Positions 1 through 7,108 of a stretch of 20,317 bases of DNA are shown piece by piece. A program made the translations under genes and the position numbers. The stretch is taken from the NCBI GenBank assembly GCA_027343965.1, contig DAHWJX010000068.1, forward strand, positions 1-20,317. Reading direction: 5' to 3'. The notes beneath the pieces are model-generated. The model was not told the origin of the DNA. It was given only the letters and a program-made list of their open reading frames with translations, and did not search any database. The stretch comes from JAKACU01 sp021821185. GTDB taxonomy: Bacteria; Bacillota; Bacilli; Alicyclobacillales; SLC66. Positions within the stretch are counted from its first letter, which is position 1. Every line of letters starts with the position of its first letter.

Positions 1-4
1 TACT

Positions 5-1429
5 TTACAGATCCAAGTACATTTGATATTCAAGAGGATGAGGACGCAACGAAAGAGGTTGCACTTCATTTGTCCGCTTAAAGTTAATCCACGTATCGAT
101 GAAGTCTTGATCAAAAACTCCACCTTCAAGTAAAAACTCATGATCATTTTCAAGGGCGACGAGCACTTCATCCAAGGAACCAGGAACACTACGAATGTTT
201 TTCTTCTCTTCATCAGACAATTCATAGATGTTCTTGTCGATAGGTCCATACCCTTGAGCTGTTGGATCGATACCTTTACGAATACCATCAAGCCCAGCTA
301 ATAGCATAGCCGCAAAAGCCAGATAAGGGTTCGCCGTGCAATCTGGTGTACGGAACTCAATTCGAGCTGTTTTAGGTGTGATGGCCGCTACAGGTACACG
401 GACAGCAGCGCTACGATTACCTTTTGAGAAGACCAGATTGACCGGGGCTTCAAATCCAGGAACCAAACGTTTAAATGAATTCGTACTCGGTGTTGCAAAA
501 GCCAAAAGTGCTGGAGCATGATGCAAAATGCCACCAATATAATGAAGCGCCATTTGACTCATATTACCATAACGGCCCTCTTCAAAAAATAGAGGTTGCC
601 CATCTTTAAATAAACTTTGATGCACATGCATGCCAGAACCATTGTCACCATAGAGCGGCTTAGGCATAAAGGTAGCCACTTTGTTATTTTGCTGGGCGAC
701 ATTACGCACGATATATTTGTACAATAAAACTGTATCGGCCATGGCAGTGAGGGTATTAAAGCGAAAATTAATCTCTGCCTGCCCTGCTGAAGCCACTTCA
801 TGGTGATGACGTTCAACACGAATTCCCGCATTCATCAACTCTTGCACCATTTCGGTACGAATGTCATGTTGGCTATCCGTCGGTTGAACTGGAAAATAGC
901 CACCCTTATTTTTCACTTTATAAGCAAGATTGGGACCTTCATCAGAACCGGTGTTCCAGTTAGCCTCTGAGGAATCAATTTGATAAAACGCACCTTTTTG
1001 CTCCAAAGCAAAACGCACATCATCAAAAATAAAAAATTCCAATTCCGGACCAAAAAAAGCATCCGAAGCTATGCCAGATTGTTTCAAAAATGCTTCCGCT
1101 TTTTGAGCAATAAAACGTGGATCCCGATTATAACGAACACCCGTTGGTTCATAAATATCACAAATCAAATCAAGCGTTGGAACCGCGGTAAACGCATCAA
1201 CATATGCTGTGGAAAGATCCGGACGCATAACCATGTCACTCTCTTCGATGCCACGGAAACCTTGAATGCTGGATCCATCAAATGCAACCCCATGTGTCAA
1301 CATATCCTCATCCACTTCAACAGCGGGAACGGTCACATGATGTTGTCTGCCAGGCATATCTACCAAACGGAAATCCACCATTTGAATTTCTCTGTCTTGG
1401 ATTAAAGCCAAGATGTCAGCTGCGGTCAT
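5..1429 (-). CDS. glnA: Type I glutamine synthetase (GSI-beta-like)
   Basis: Glutamine synthetase joins ammonia to glutamate with ATP and is the main entry of nitrogen into metabolism; it acts in the cytosol as a dodecamer. The 474-residue product carries the family signatures: DGSSIQGF near the N-terminus, GPELEFFIFD, NGSGMHVHQSL, the KGNRSAAVRVP ATP-binding segment and the EFRTPDCTANPYLAFAAML block. The insert between FFIFDD and GGYFPV and a tyrosine at residue 402 in KNIYELSDEE, aligned with the adenylylated Tyr397 of E. coli, are GSI-beta traits, whereas Bacillus uses the shorter alpha form. The frame is open to an ATG at 1528 that overlaps the upstream stop, but I choose ATG 1429. It matches the family N-terminus (MTAADILALI), has AGGAG eight bases upstream, and lies downstream of a strong promoter situated inside the longer version. 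Confidence 0.96.
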   Translation of the reverse strand: MTAADILALIQDREIQMVDFRLVDMPGRQHHVTVPAVEVDEDMLTHGVAFDGSSIQGFRGIEESDMVMRPDLSTAYVDAFTAVPTLDLICDIYEPTGVRYNRDPRFIAQKAEAFLKQSGIASDAFFGPELEFFIFDDVRFALEQKGAFYQIDSSEANWNTGSDEGPNLAYKVKNKGGYFPVQPTDSQHDIRTEMVQELMNAGIRVERHHHEVASAGQAEINFRFNTLTAMADTVLLYKYIVRNVAQQNNKVATFMPKPLYGDNGSGMHVHQSLFKDGQPLFFEEGRYGNMSQMALHYIGGILHHAPALLAFATPSTNSFKRLVPGFEAPVNLVFSKGNRSAAVRVPVAAITPKTARIEFRTPDCTANPYLAFAAMLLAGLDGIRKGIDPTAQGYGPIDKNIYELSDEEKKNIRSVPGSLDEVLVALENDHEFLLEGGVFDQDFIDTWINFKRTNEVQPLSLRPHPLEYQMYLDL

Positions 1430-1437
1430 ATCTCCAT

Positions 1438-1442
1438 CTCCT
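1438..1442 (-). promoter_or_regulatory. Ribosome binding site deciding the glnA start
   Basis: AGGAG on the minus strand lies eight bases before ATG 1429. The alternative ATG at 1528 has no Shine-Dalgarno-like sequence in front of it. This supports the 474-residue product over a 507-residue one. Confidence 0.75.
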
Positions 1443-1468
1443 ACGAGTAATGTAACCAACTGGTCAAT

Positions 1469-1498
1469 AGTATACGATAAAAAATCAAATCCAGTCAA
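1469..1498 (-). promoter_or_regulatory. Sigma-A-type promoter of glnA
   Basis: On the minus strand TTGACT (1493-1498) and TATACT (1469-1474) are separated by 18 bases, each matching consensus at five of six positions. Transcription would start near 1462, about 33 bases before the glnA ATG at 1429. It lies just after the stop of the SEDS gene, so glnA can be transcribed independently. I see no full GlnR box over it. Confidence 0.75.
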
Positions 1499-1527
1499 TG
1501 ATAAGTGTGAGCTTAGTTGACGCGACA

Positions 1528-2718
1528 TTAGTCAAAACGCAGTGTTCGGCGGCGCAGAGAAATGCTGAGCACAATACCGATGCCAAGAAAATTCACAATC
1601 AAGGACGATCCACCATAGCTCACGAAGGGTAACGTGATACCTGTAGTAGGACTAATAACAAGATTCATACCAATATTTTCAAAAATTTGAAAAGCAAACA
1701 TCCCTATTATACCCGTGATAACATAAGCACCGAAATCATCCAGACATGTCTGTGCAACACGAACCATCCGATAAAGCATCACCAGGAAAAATAAAATCAG
1801 GACACTTGAACCAATAAATCCGAGCTGTTCAGCAATAGCTGAGAAAATAAAATCCGTCCAGTCAAACGGCACCCAACTTCCACTTGTCTGAGAACCCTTC
1901 AACAAACCCTTACCAAAAATCCCACCGGAGCCCACAGCAATCTCTGCTTGCATAACCTGGTACCCTGACTGAAGTGGACTGTACGTCGGTTCCATAAACG
2001 TGATCAACCGTGCTGTTTGATAAGGACTTAAAAGATGTTGATGCTTTAAAACTTGAATGGTTTGATTCGAATACACACTTGTTGCAAGCCCAATAACTAA
2101 AACCAATGCGCCCGTGACCGATAAGATCACTTTTAAATGTCGCTTATTCACATACACCAATAACATGGCATACAAAATGGCCAGAAGTACTAACGCCTGT
2201 CCTAATGCCGGTTCTTTTAAAATGAGCAAAAACGGAACAATAAATGCAGCAAAAATCGGTACGAGACCACGAAATGTATAATTTGGAAATTCTTTCTCGT
2301 TCATACGGGACATATAACCTGCAGTCCAAATAATTACGGCAAGCTTGGCTAGCTCAGATGGTTGAAAGGTAAGACCCGGGAAAGGAATCCAGCTATGGGC
2401 TCCATTTACTCTGTGAAAACCAAAAACGATAACTAACAAAAAAATAGAAATTCCATACAACCACCAACGTGATTTAATGAGACTCTTATAATCAATAAAC
2501 ATCATGGCAAACATCGCCAAATAACTGATTACCTCATAAAGAATCTGTCGAATAACGATATGTGGTGGTATCCCCAATAAGGCATTGCCTGTAGATGGAT
2601 TCGCTTTACCATACGTCGCAGTATAAATGGCAATCGTGCTAACAATCGAAATACATACCATGACGGCAATTAGCCAATAGTCCAAATCACGGATATTGCG
2701 CTTGATAATAGATTCCAC
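1528..2718 (-). CDS. SEDS-family glycan polymerase, RodA/FtsW type
   Basis: SEDS proteins polymerise lipid II into peptidoglycan strands together with a class B penicillin-binding protein. The roughly 396-residue product is a polytopic membrane protein with the family blocks GAHSWIPFPGLTFQPSELAKL, WTDFIFSAIAEQLG (holding the aspartate known to be essential in RodA/FtsW) and LPFVSYGGSSLIVNFLGIGIVLSI at the C-terminus. The usual EPDLGT block reads EPALGQ, so a highly conserved aspartate is replaced by alanine. I place the start at GTG 2718: GGAGG lies 11 bases upstream, and the in-frame TTG at 2736 overlaps that ribosome site. The stop touches the ATG of the long glnA frame. RodA is the nearer match because of the PFPG..FQPSE form, but FtsW/SpoVE-type roles are not excluded. 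No partner PBP gene lies in the window. Confidence 0.9.
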   Translation of the reverse strand: MESIIKRNIRDLDYWLIAVMVCISIVSTIAIYTATYGKANPSTGNALLGIPPHIVIRQILYEVISYLAMFAMMFIDYKSLIKSRWWLYGISIFLLVIVFGFHRVNGAHSWIPFPGLTFQPSELAKLAVIIWTAGYMSRMNEKEFPNYTFRGLVPIFAAFIVPFLLILKEPALGQALVLLAILYAMLLVYVNKRHLKVILSVTGALVLVIGLATSVYSNQTIQVLKHQHLLSPYQTARLITFMEPTYSPLQSGYQVMQAEIAVGSGGIFGKGLLKGSQTSGSWVPFDWTDFIFSAIAEQLGFIGSSVLILFFLVMLYRMVRVAQTCLDDFGAYVITGIIGMFAFQIFENIGMNLVISPTTGITLPFVSYGGSSLIVNFLGIGIVLSISLRRRTLRFD

Positions 2719-2748
2719 TGCGCACTCAACCTCCAAGTCATGATCCTT

Positions 2749-2767
2749 TTGATCATCTCATGATCAA
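2749..2767. repeat. Perfect 8-bp inverted repeat between dedA and the SEDS gene
   Basis: TTGATCAT-CTC-ATGATCAA forms an AT-rich perfect palindrome with a three-base spacer. A further TGATC at 2741 makes a cluster of GATC sites. No T-run follows on either strand, so it is not a classical terminator. A protein-binding dyad or a weak mRNA hairpin between the two minus-strand genes is possible. Confidence 0.5.
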
Positions 2768-2783
2768 GGAAGAATGGCAATCC

Positions 2784-3380
2784 CTAGACGGCTTTGAATG
2801 CCTTCTTCAATCCCCAGAAGAGCGCGCCTAAAACAAGGACAAGCAAGCCACTTAGCAAAAGTTTTTGCTGGACAAAATGTTCGATAAAAGTCAAATGAGG
2901 TCCTGCAAAACGTCCTAAAGTAATAAACGTCGTCACCCATAAACATACGCCTGTATACGCAAAAACCGCATATCGAGTTATGTTCATCTTGGCTAGTCCA
3001 GCTGCAATGGCAGTGACATGCCGCACGCCAGGAATAAAAAGCCCAATTAATAACGAAGCACCTCCGTAGCGATCGAAAAATGTCTCGACAGCCGCTAAAC
3101 GACTCTCTGACAAACCGATCCGCTTGCCATAATGGACAATTACTGGTCGACCGAAAAAACGCCCCATCAAGTAGCTAACGGTAATTCCTGCGGAAGCACC
3201 TAAGATACCGGCGAGTAGGGCTGGAAAGTAGGACAGATGTCCGCGGTACACAAGGTAACCGACTGCTGTTAGCAAGGTTTCGTCTGGCAGCGGCAGACCC
3301 ACGATGCCGAGCACGAGAATTCCGGACAGACCCATATACCCGTAATTGTGAATCAAATAAAAGACATAATTACTTGACAT
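2784..3380 (-). CDS. DedA-family inner-membrane protein
   Basis: A 198-residue polytopic membrane protein of the DedA (SNARE-associated/VTT) family. Characteristic segments are the N-terminal GIVGLPLPDETLLTAVGYL, the GILGASAGITVSYLMGRFFG re-entrant region, FFDRYGGASLLIGLFIPGVRH (conserved arginine and proline) and AAGLAKMNITRYAVFAYTG. Family members move lipids across the membrane; B. subtilis and S. aureus relatives have been shown to return undecaprenyl phosphate. The surrounding peptidoglycan genes would fit that job, but the substrate cannot be read from the sequence. The start ATG at 3380 follows AGAGGGA at five bases. It is divergent from the small gene at 3455. A soluble-substrate or general lipid scramblase role remains possible. 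Confidence 0.9.
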   Translation of the reverse strand: MSSNYVFYLIHNYGYMGLSGILVLGIVGLPLPDETLLTAVGYLVYRGHLSYFPALLAGILGASAGITVSYLMGRFFGRPVIVHYGKRIGLSESRLAAVETFFDRYGGASLLIGLFIPGVRHVTAIAAGLAKMNITRYAVFAYTGVCLWVTTFITLGRFAGPHLTFIEHFVQQKLLLSGLLVLVLGALFWGLKKAFKAV

Positions 3381-3454
3381 TTGATTCCCTCTTCCGCATT
3401 CGCCAAGACAATAGGATGTTTGTCATCATAATGTGCCTTAAGGAGGTGCTACGA

Positions 3455-3721
3455 ATGATTCCGCGCCCACATTGGCATCACTTCATCGGATCTCCAGTTC
3501 TCGTGTATACACCATATTGCGTATACCGCGGTCACTTGACGGAGATTTCTCCTTCGCATCTTTTCCTGCAAAATGGTATACCCGTGACCGCCTCTATATC
3601 ACAACAAGAGGCAGAACTAGATCTAGTTCCTGTCTATTTCCCTGGCGCCGCCCTAGCAGTGCCACTCACGGCGATTGTGGGTATCACAGCGTTGTCCCTT
3701 GGAGCTATGGCTATGTGGTAA
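3455..3721 (+). CDS. Small hypothetical protein, 88 residues
   Basis: I do not recognise this family. ATG 3455 is preceded by a near-perfect AAGGAGGTG (3440-3448), and a strong terminator follows the stop by a few bases, so it looks like a single-gene transcript with high translation. The product starts MIPRPHWHHF, has an alternating pattern GSPVLVYTPYCVYRGHL then SHLFLQNGIPV that suggests a small beta-barrel of Sm/KOW-like type (inference), then an acidic stretch QQEAELDLVP, and ends in a hydrophobic segment of about 25 residues (AALAVPLTAIVGITALSLGA) that could span the membrane. The open frame extends upstream to 3374, but that part overlaps the dedA start and lacks a ribosome site. Confidence 0.7.
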   Translation: MIPRPHWHHFIGSPVLVYTPYCVYRGHLTEISPSHLFLQNGIPVTASISQQEAELDLVPVYFPGAALAVPLTAIVGITALSLGAMAMW

Positions 3722-3727
3722 TAGACT

Positions 3728-3766
3728 GGCGCTGACAATCCCCTGTCAGCGCCTTGCTTCTTGTCC
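3728..3766 (+). terminator. Intrinsic terminator after the 88-residue gene
   Basis: GGCGCTGACA (3728-3737) and TGTCAGCGCC (3744-3753) form a perfect ten-pair stem with a six-base loop, followed by the T-rich TTGCTTCTTG. It begins seven bases after the stop codon and separates the small gene from the downstream ftsW-like gene. Confidence 0.85.
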
Positions 3767-3851
3767 ACCCTAAAAACGTATGCAAGCCATATGCATCTTA
3801 GCAGGAAGTTGACCCCTGTTTAGCGAATAATGTTGCATCGGAGGCGGCTTC

Positions 3852-5081
3852 ATGCAAAGACATAAACCAGATTTCATCTTACTTGTAATCATCTTATCGT
3901 TAGTCGCCTTCGGGCTCGTTATGGTGTATAGCGCGAGCATGGTATGGGCGATAAAAGTAAACGGCACATCGCCATCATACTATTTTGAGCATCAATTATT
4001 GACCGCCATTGTTGGCGTGCTTGTAATGACATTGCTCATGAATGTATCCTATACTTTTTGGATGAAACATGCCCGAGGCATTTCAATCTTAACCCTATTC
4101 GGTGTATTGATCGTATTAATTCCAGGCATTGGGCATAAAGCCCAAAACGTGCGTCGCTGGATTGGGCCTGTTATCCTACATATGCAACCAAGCGAAATTG
4201 CCCTTGTTGGCATCATTATCTACCTTGCCTATATCTATAGTAAAAACAGGCAAAAGGTACAATCATTCTCCCACGGTGTCATGCCACCTCTTGCCATGGT
4301 CGGTACACAATTCGTTCTTATCATTCTGGAACCTGACATGGGGACTGCGGTCTTACTTTTAGCCACCTCCCTAACCGTCATGTTTGCGGCTGGAATTCGC
4401 AAACGCCATGTAGCGACGCTGTCTTTTATCATGGTTCCCATCCTGGCCGCTTTTATCTGGTTTGAACGTTATCGCAACATGCGGTTATTGGTGTTTTTGC
4501 ATCCGTGGAACCCTGCTTATACAAATGATGGCGGATATCAATTGCAACAATCACTGATTGCTATTTTTCATGGAGGGTTATTTGGCAGTGGACTGGGACA
4601 AGGAGTAGAACCATTTTTGTACCTTCCCATTCCTTATGCAGACTTTATTTTTTCGATTATCGTCGAAGAGTTAGGACTTTTAGGCGCTCTGGTTCTTTTT
4701 GCTTTTTACAGCGTGCTTATATGGCGTGGCATTCGTATCTCGCAAAGACTCGAGAATCGCTTTGCATCATTACTTGCCATAGGCATCTCCAGTATGATTG
4801 GCTTTGGTGTTTTAATTAACGTGGGCGCAGTTACTGGACTATTACCCGTGACAGGCATTCCTCTACCCTTTATCAGCTACGGAGGTACGGCATTATTTGT
4901 CAAGTTGTGTGCCATGGGAATTTTGTTGTCATTATCACGATATACCGCGGTACAACCTGTCGCTAGCCTTCAAACACCGACAAACAGCAAAGTGCGCCAA
5001 CTTCCTCTACCCAGTCAGCGTGTGGCAAGTGCAGAAAGAAGGAATTATCATAGAAAATCGACTCATACCTTTAGGCGATGA
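3852..5081 (+). CDS. ftsW: FtsW-like SEDS peptidoglycan polymerase
   Basis: A 409-residue polytopic membrane protein of the FtsW/RodA/SpoVE family, which polymerises lipid II at the division or sporulation septum with a class B PBP. Visible blocks: VMVYSAS in the first membrane segment, RRWIGPVILHMQPSEIALVGIIIYLA, LEPDMGTAVLLLAT (intact aspartate, unlike the gene at 1528), a large extracellular loop with HPWNPAYTNDGGYQLQQSLIAI, IPYADFIFSIIVEELGLLG with the essential aspartate, and LPFISYGGTALFVKLCAMGILLSLSR. The tail after SRYTAV is long and basic and probably cytoplasmic. GGAGG lies eight bases before ATG 3852. The 3' end overlaps the start of the hydrolase gene, suggesting a two-gene transcript. 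SpoVE-like function cannot be excluded. Confidence 0.9.
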   Translation: MQRHKPDFILLVIILSLVAFGLVMVYSASMVWAIKVNGTSPSYYFEHQLLTAIVGVLVMTLLMNVSYTFWMKHARGISILTLFGVLIVLIPGIGHKAQNVRRWIGPVILHMQPSEIALVGIIIYLAYIYSKNRQKVQSFSHGVMPPLAMVGTQFVLIILEPDMGTAVLLLATSLTVMFAAGIRKRHVATLSFIMVPILAAFIWFERYRNMRLLVFLHPWNPAYTNDGGYQLQQSLIAIFHGGLFGSGLGQGVEPFLYLPIPYADFIFSIIVEELGLLGALVLFAFYSVLIWRGIRISQRLENRFASLLAIGISSMIGFGVLINVGAVTGLLPVTGIPLPFISYGGTALFVKLCAMGILLSLSRYTAVQPVASLQTPTNSKVRQLPLPSQRVASAERRNYHRKSTHTFRR

Positions 5082-5994
5082 CTTATATTATTTTGATCTC
5101 TTCGAATTGGGCCAACCATGGCATACATCGGCATATCTCTACAATGGTAAAAAGAAAATTCTCATTGAGACTGGGGCATCCCCTTCTCACCAAAAAATTG
5201 TCCAAGCGCTTCGTGAACTTGCGTTAAGTCTCGTGGATTTGGATTACGTTATCCTGACTCATATTCATCTTGATCACGCAGGTGGGGCGGGACTCCTAGC
5301 AACAAAAGCGCCACAAGCTAAGTTCTTGTGCCATCCTCGCGCCAAACGTCACCTCGTCGATCCCACTAAACTAGAACAAAGTGCACAACTTGTCTATGGA
5401 GATGCCATGGATCTCATGTTCGGCGAGATCCTACCGATTTCGGCTGATCGCGTCTTTGCACAAGAAGATGGTACAACGATACGACTTGGTGATAGAACTT
5501 TACACTTTATCGATTCCCCTGGGCATGCAAAACACCACATGTGCATTTTTGATCCTGAAAAACGCGTGGTGTTCTCTGGCGATGCTCTAGGCATTCGTTA
5601 TCTGTCAAAAAGCACAAACTGGGGCTTTGATGCCATCTTTCCTTCCACCAGTCCAACAGATTTTGATCCACAAGGTGTGCACTATACCGTATCAAAAATT
5701 GCCGCGCTAAAACCGCGAACTGTATTGCACACACACTTTGGTCCTTCTGACGCAAACGAGGCACTCGAAAGCACCCTTCGTGAATCCATGTTGCTAGCAA
5801 CCCTGGCAGACGAAACCTTCACGTCAAACCCAACGGAAGACGGATTTCAAGAAGCCCTCACAGTGTTTTACCAGCAACGACTTCAAGCTTTGGGGCATAA
5901 CGCGCATGTCGATATAAGCAAATTAGGCATCGATCTGATGCTCAATTCGCTAGGATTGCTCTACTATGAAAAGAAAAAACATACGTTGGCCTGA
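5029..5994 (+). CDS. Metallo-beta-lactamase-fold hydrolase
   Basis: A zinc-dependent hydrolase of the MBL superfamily with unknown substrate. Using GTG 5029 the product is 321 residues and shows the full metal site: THIHLDH (His78, His80, Asp82, His83), SPGHAKHH (His166), VFSGDALG (Asp185) and LHTHFG (His236). The front part LYNGKKKILIETGASP is the usual first strand and turn. A C-terminal helical domain of about 80 residues follows the last metal ligand. The start is uncertain: the frame is open to 4897 inside ftsW, no in-frame ATG lies near, and the only good ribosome site (AAGAAGGAA, 5036-5044) is followed after five bases by an ATA codon at 5050 rather than a usual start. Overlap with ftsW suggests translational coupling. 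It is convergent with the relic at 6015-6336. Confidence 0.88.
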   Translation: MQKEGIIIENRLIPLGDDLYYFDLFELGQPWHTSAYLYNGKKKILIETGASPSHQKIVQALRELALSLVDLDYVILTHIHLDHAGGAGLLATKAPQAKFLCHPRAKRHLVDPTKLEQSAQLVYGDAMDLMFGEILPISADRVFAQEDGTTIRLGDRTLHFIDSPGHAKHHMCIFDPEKRVVFSGDALGIRYLSKSTNWGFDAIFPSTSPTDFDPQGVHYTVSKIAALKPRTVLHTHFGPSDANEALESTLRESMLLATLADETFTSNPTEDGFQEALTVFYQQRLQALGHNAHVDISKLGIDLMLNSLGLLYYEKKKHTLA

Positions 5995-6014
5995 AAAACG
6001 GGGTCATAGGAATA

Positions 6015-6336
6015 TTAATCCAAATGTCTTTGTAAGATATCCACTAATCTTTGCAATCCCATGATAGAAAATGGGGATCACAATCTCAGAACGAGAATCT
6101 GCATCACAGGCAATGTGCCCTGGAAATTGCAAAACATCCTCAACAACTTGCGGCAATTTTGTCTGAACCGCCGTTCCGCAAACCCCTTTGCCCACAGCAA
6201 TTCTTACACAAACGGGTTTTCCCTGAAATGGGCCAAGAACCAATTCGTCATGCTTTAAGAGGTAAAATTCAACCCAATTAATACGATGTAGCGATTTAAA
6301 TAACAACGCAGATACATTGGCGAGGTTTGATAAAGA
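6015..6336 (-). pseudogene. Decayed free methionine-(R)-sulfoxide reductase (GAF-domain fRMsr)
   Basis: The minus strand encodes ANVSALLFKSLHRINWVEFY, then LVLGPFQGKPVCVRI, GKGVCGTAV and FPGHIACDADSRSEIVIPI, closely matching the GAF-domain enzyme that reduces free methionine-R-sulfoxide (B. subtilis YtsP family). All three catalytic-region cysteines are kept. Two lesions break it. At the 5' side the family's first helix is missing and a TGA (6337-6339) sits directly before the homology, only about ten bases from the gatD stop. Near the 3' side the reading frame leaves homology after YHG, and the expected GVLDIDSP...RFD segment is absent. The family-like C-terminus LQRLVDILQRHLD then appears in another frame, ending at TAA 6015-6017. 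This implies an internal deletion with frameshift. A 100-residue open frame remains (6004-6306), without a ribosome site. Confidence 0.8.
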
Positions 6337-6349
6337 TCAGGCATCCTGT

Positions 6350-7108
6350 TCACTTCTCTTTCATCATCATAGTAACACCCAGGCGTTTTAGCATATCATT
6401 ATGCGCCATGAAAGCTAACTCATCATCAAGTGGCGACAAAGGTTCAAAGTAGCCTCGATAGCGTAAAGCCTTTTGTAAAAGATGATCGGCGATATGCGGG
6501 TTCTTAGGCAACAGCGGTCCATGAATATACGTGGCGACAATGCCTTTATACTGAATGCCTTCTAAATGGTCTTCACCATTGTTGCCATGCCCCTGTAAAA
6601 CCCGTCCAAGGGCAGGATAATTATGATGCGTCCTTCCTCCATGGTTTTCAAAACCGACGATCGTCTTTCCTGTAAGACTTCCATCCGCCTGCAACCATTC
6701 GATGGCAATATTACCAATCAAACGACTAGGGCCAGCGATCGAGGCAAAATCGAGCAAAGACAATCCTTTAATGCGCTCTTTATTCGGTAATTCATAGTAA
6801 GATCCCAAAAGCTGATATCCTCCACATACCGCAAGGATGGGTAACCCAGCGTCCACCGCTTCCTGCAAATCCGCTTTATAGCGCAATAATTCTTTACCAA
6901 CGACAGCCTGCTCTCGGTCGGATCCTCCACCAAGCATCACGAGATCAGTGGTAGCCAAATCAAGTTGACATCCGAGCTTGACGGGTGTAATTGAAACTTC
7001 TATATCCCGCAACATAGCACGCTTAGCCAAGACAGCGAGATTACCTTGATCAGCATATAAATTAAGCAACTCTGGAAACAAATGGGCAATTCTAATACAT
7101 GTCGTCAT
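6350..7108 (-). CDS. gatD: Lipid II isoglutaminyl synthase, glutaminase subunit GatD
   Basis: GatD releases ammonia from glutamine for MurT, which amidates the D-glutamate of the lipid II stem peptide to D-isoglutamine in the cytosol. The 252-residue protein is a class I glutamine amidotransferase of the CobB/CobQ-like type: nucleophile Cys95 in LAVCGGYQLLG, His196 in YIHGPLLPKNP, and Arg129 in GPSRLIGN matching the glutamine-binding arginine of S. aureus GatD. IRIAHLFPELLNLYADQGN is the usual family start. Its ATG overlaps the murT stop by four bases (ATGA), the normal order and coupling of this pair. A decayed fRMsr gene follows directly. Confidence 0.95.
   Translation of the reverse strand: MTTCIRIAHLFPELLNLYADQGNLAVLAKRAMLRDIEVSITPVKLGCQLDLATTDLVMLGGGSDREQAVVGKELLRYKADLQEAVDAGLPILAVCGGYQLLGSYYELPNKERIKGLSLLDFASIAGPSRLIGNIAIEWLQADGSLTGKTIVGFENHGGRTHHNYPALGRVLQGHGNNGEDHLEGIQYKGIVATYIHGPLLPKNPHIADHLLQKALRYRGYFEPLSPLDDELAFMAHNDMLKRLGVTMMMKEK

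Noticed and set aside
980..1405. 141-codon plus-strand open frame opposite glnA
   Set aside because: Antisense to strongly conserved glnA codons, with no ribosome site and no recognisable protein features.
1449..1470. GlnR-type box (TGTNA-N7-TNACA) near the glnA promoter
   Set aside because: TGTAA is present at 1451, but the second half reads GTCAA rather than TNACA, so only one half-site matches.
3472..3735. Second plus-strand frame over the 88-residue gene
   Set aside because: It is a shadow in another frame; the ATG at 3455 has the ribosome site and the composition of a real protein.
6051..6281. Plus-strand open frames across the fRMsr relic
   Set aside because: They are antisense shadows of the relic, without family features or ribosome sites.
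6004..6306. 100-residue minus-strand open frame as a functional gene
   Set aside because: It is the surviving middle of an fRMsr gene, lacking the first helix and final strands, and starts at TTG without a ribosome site.
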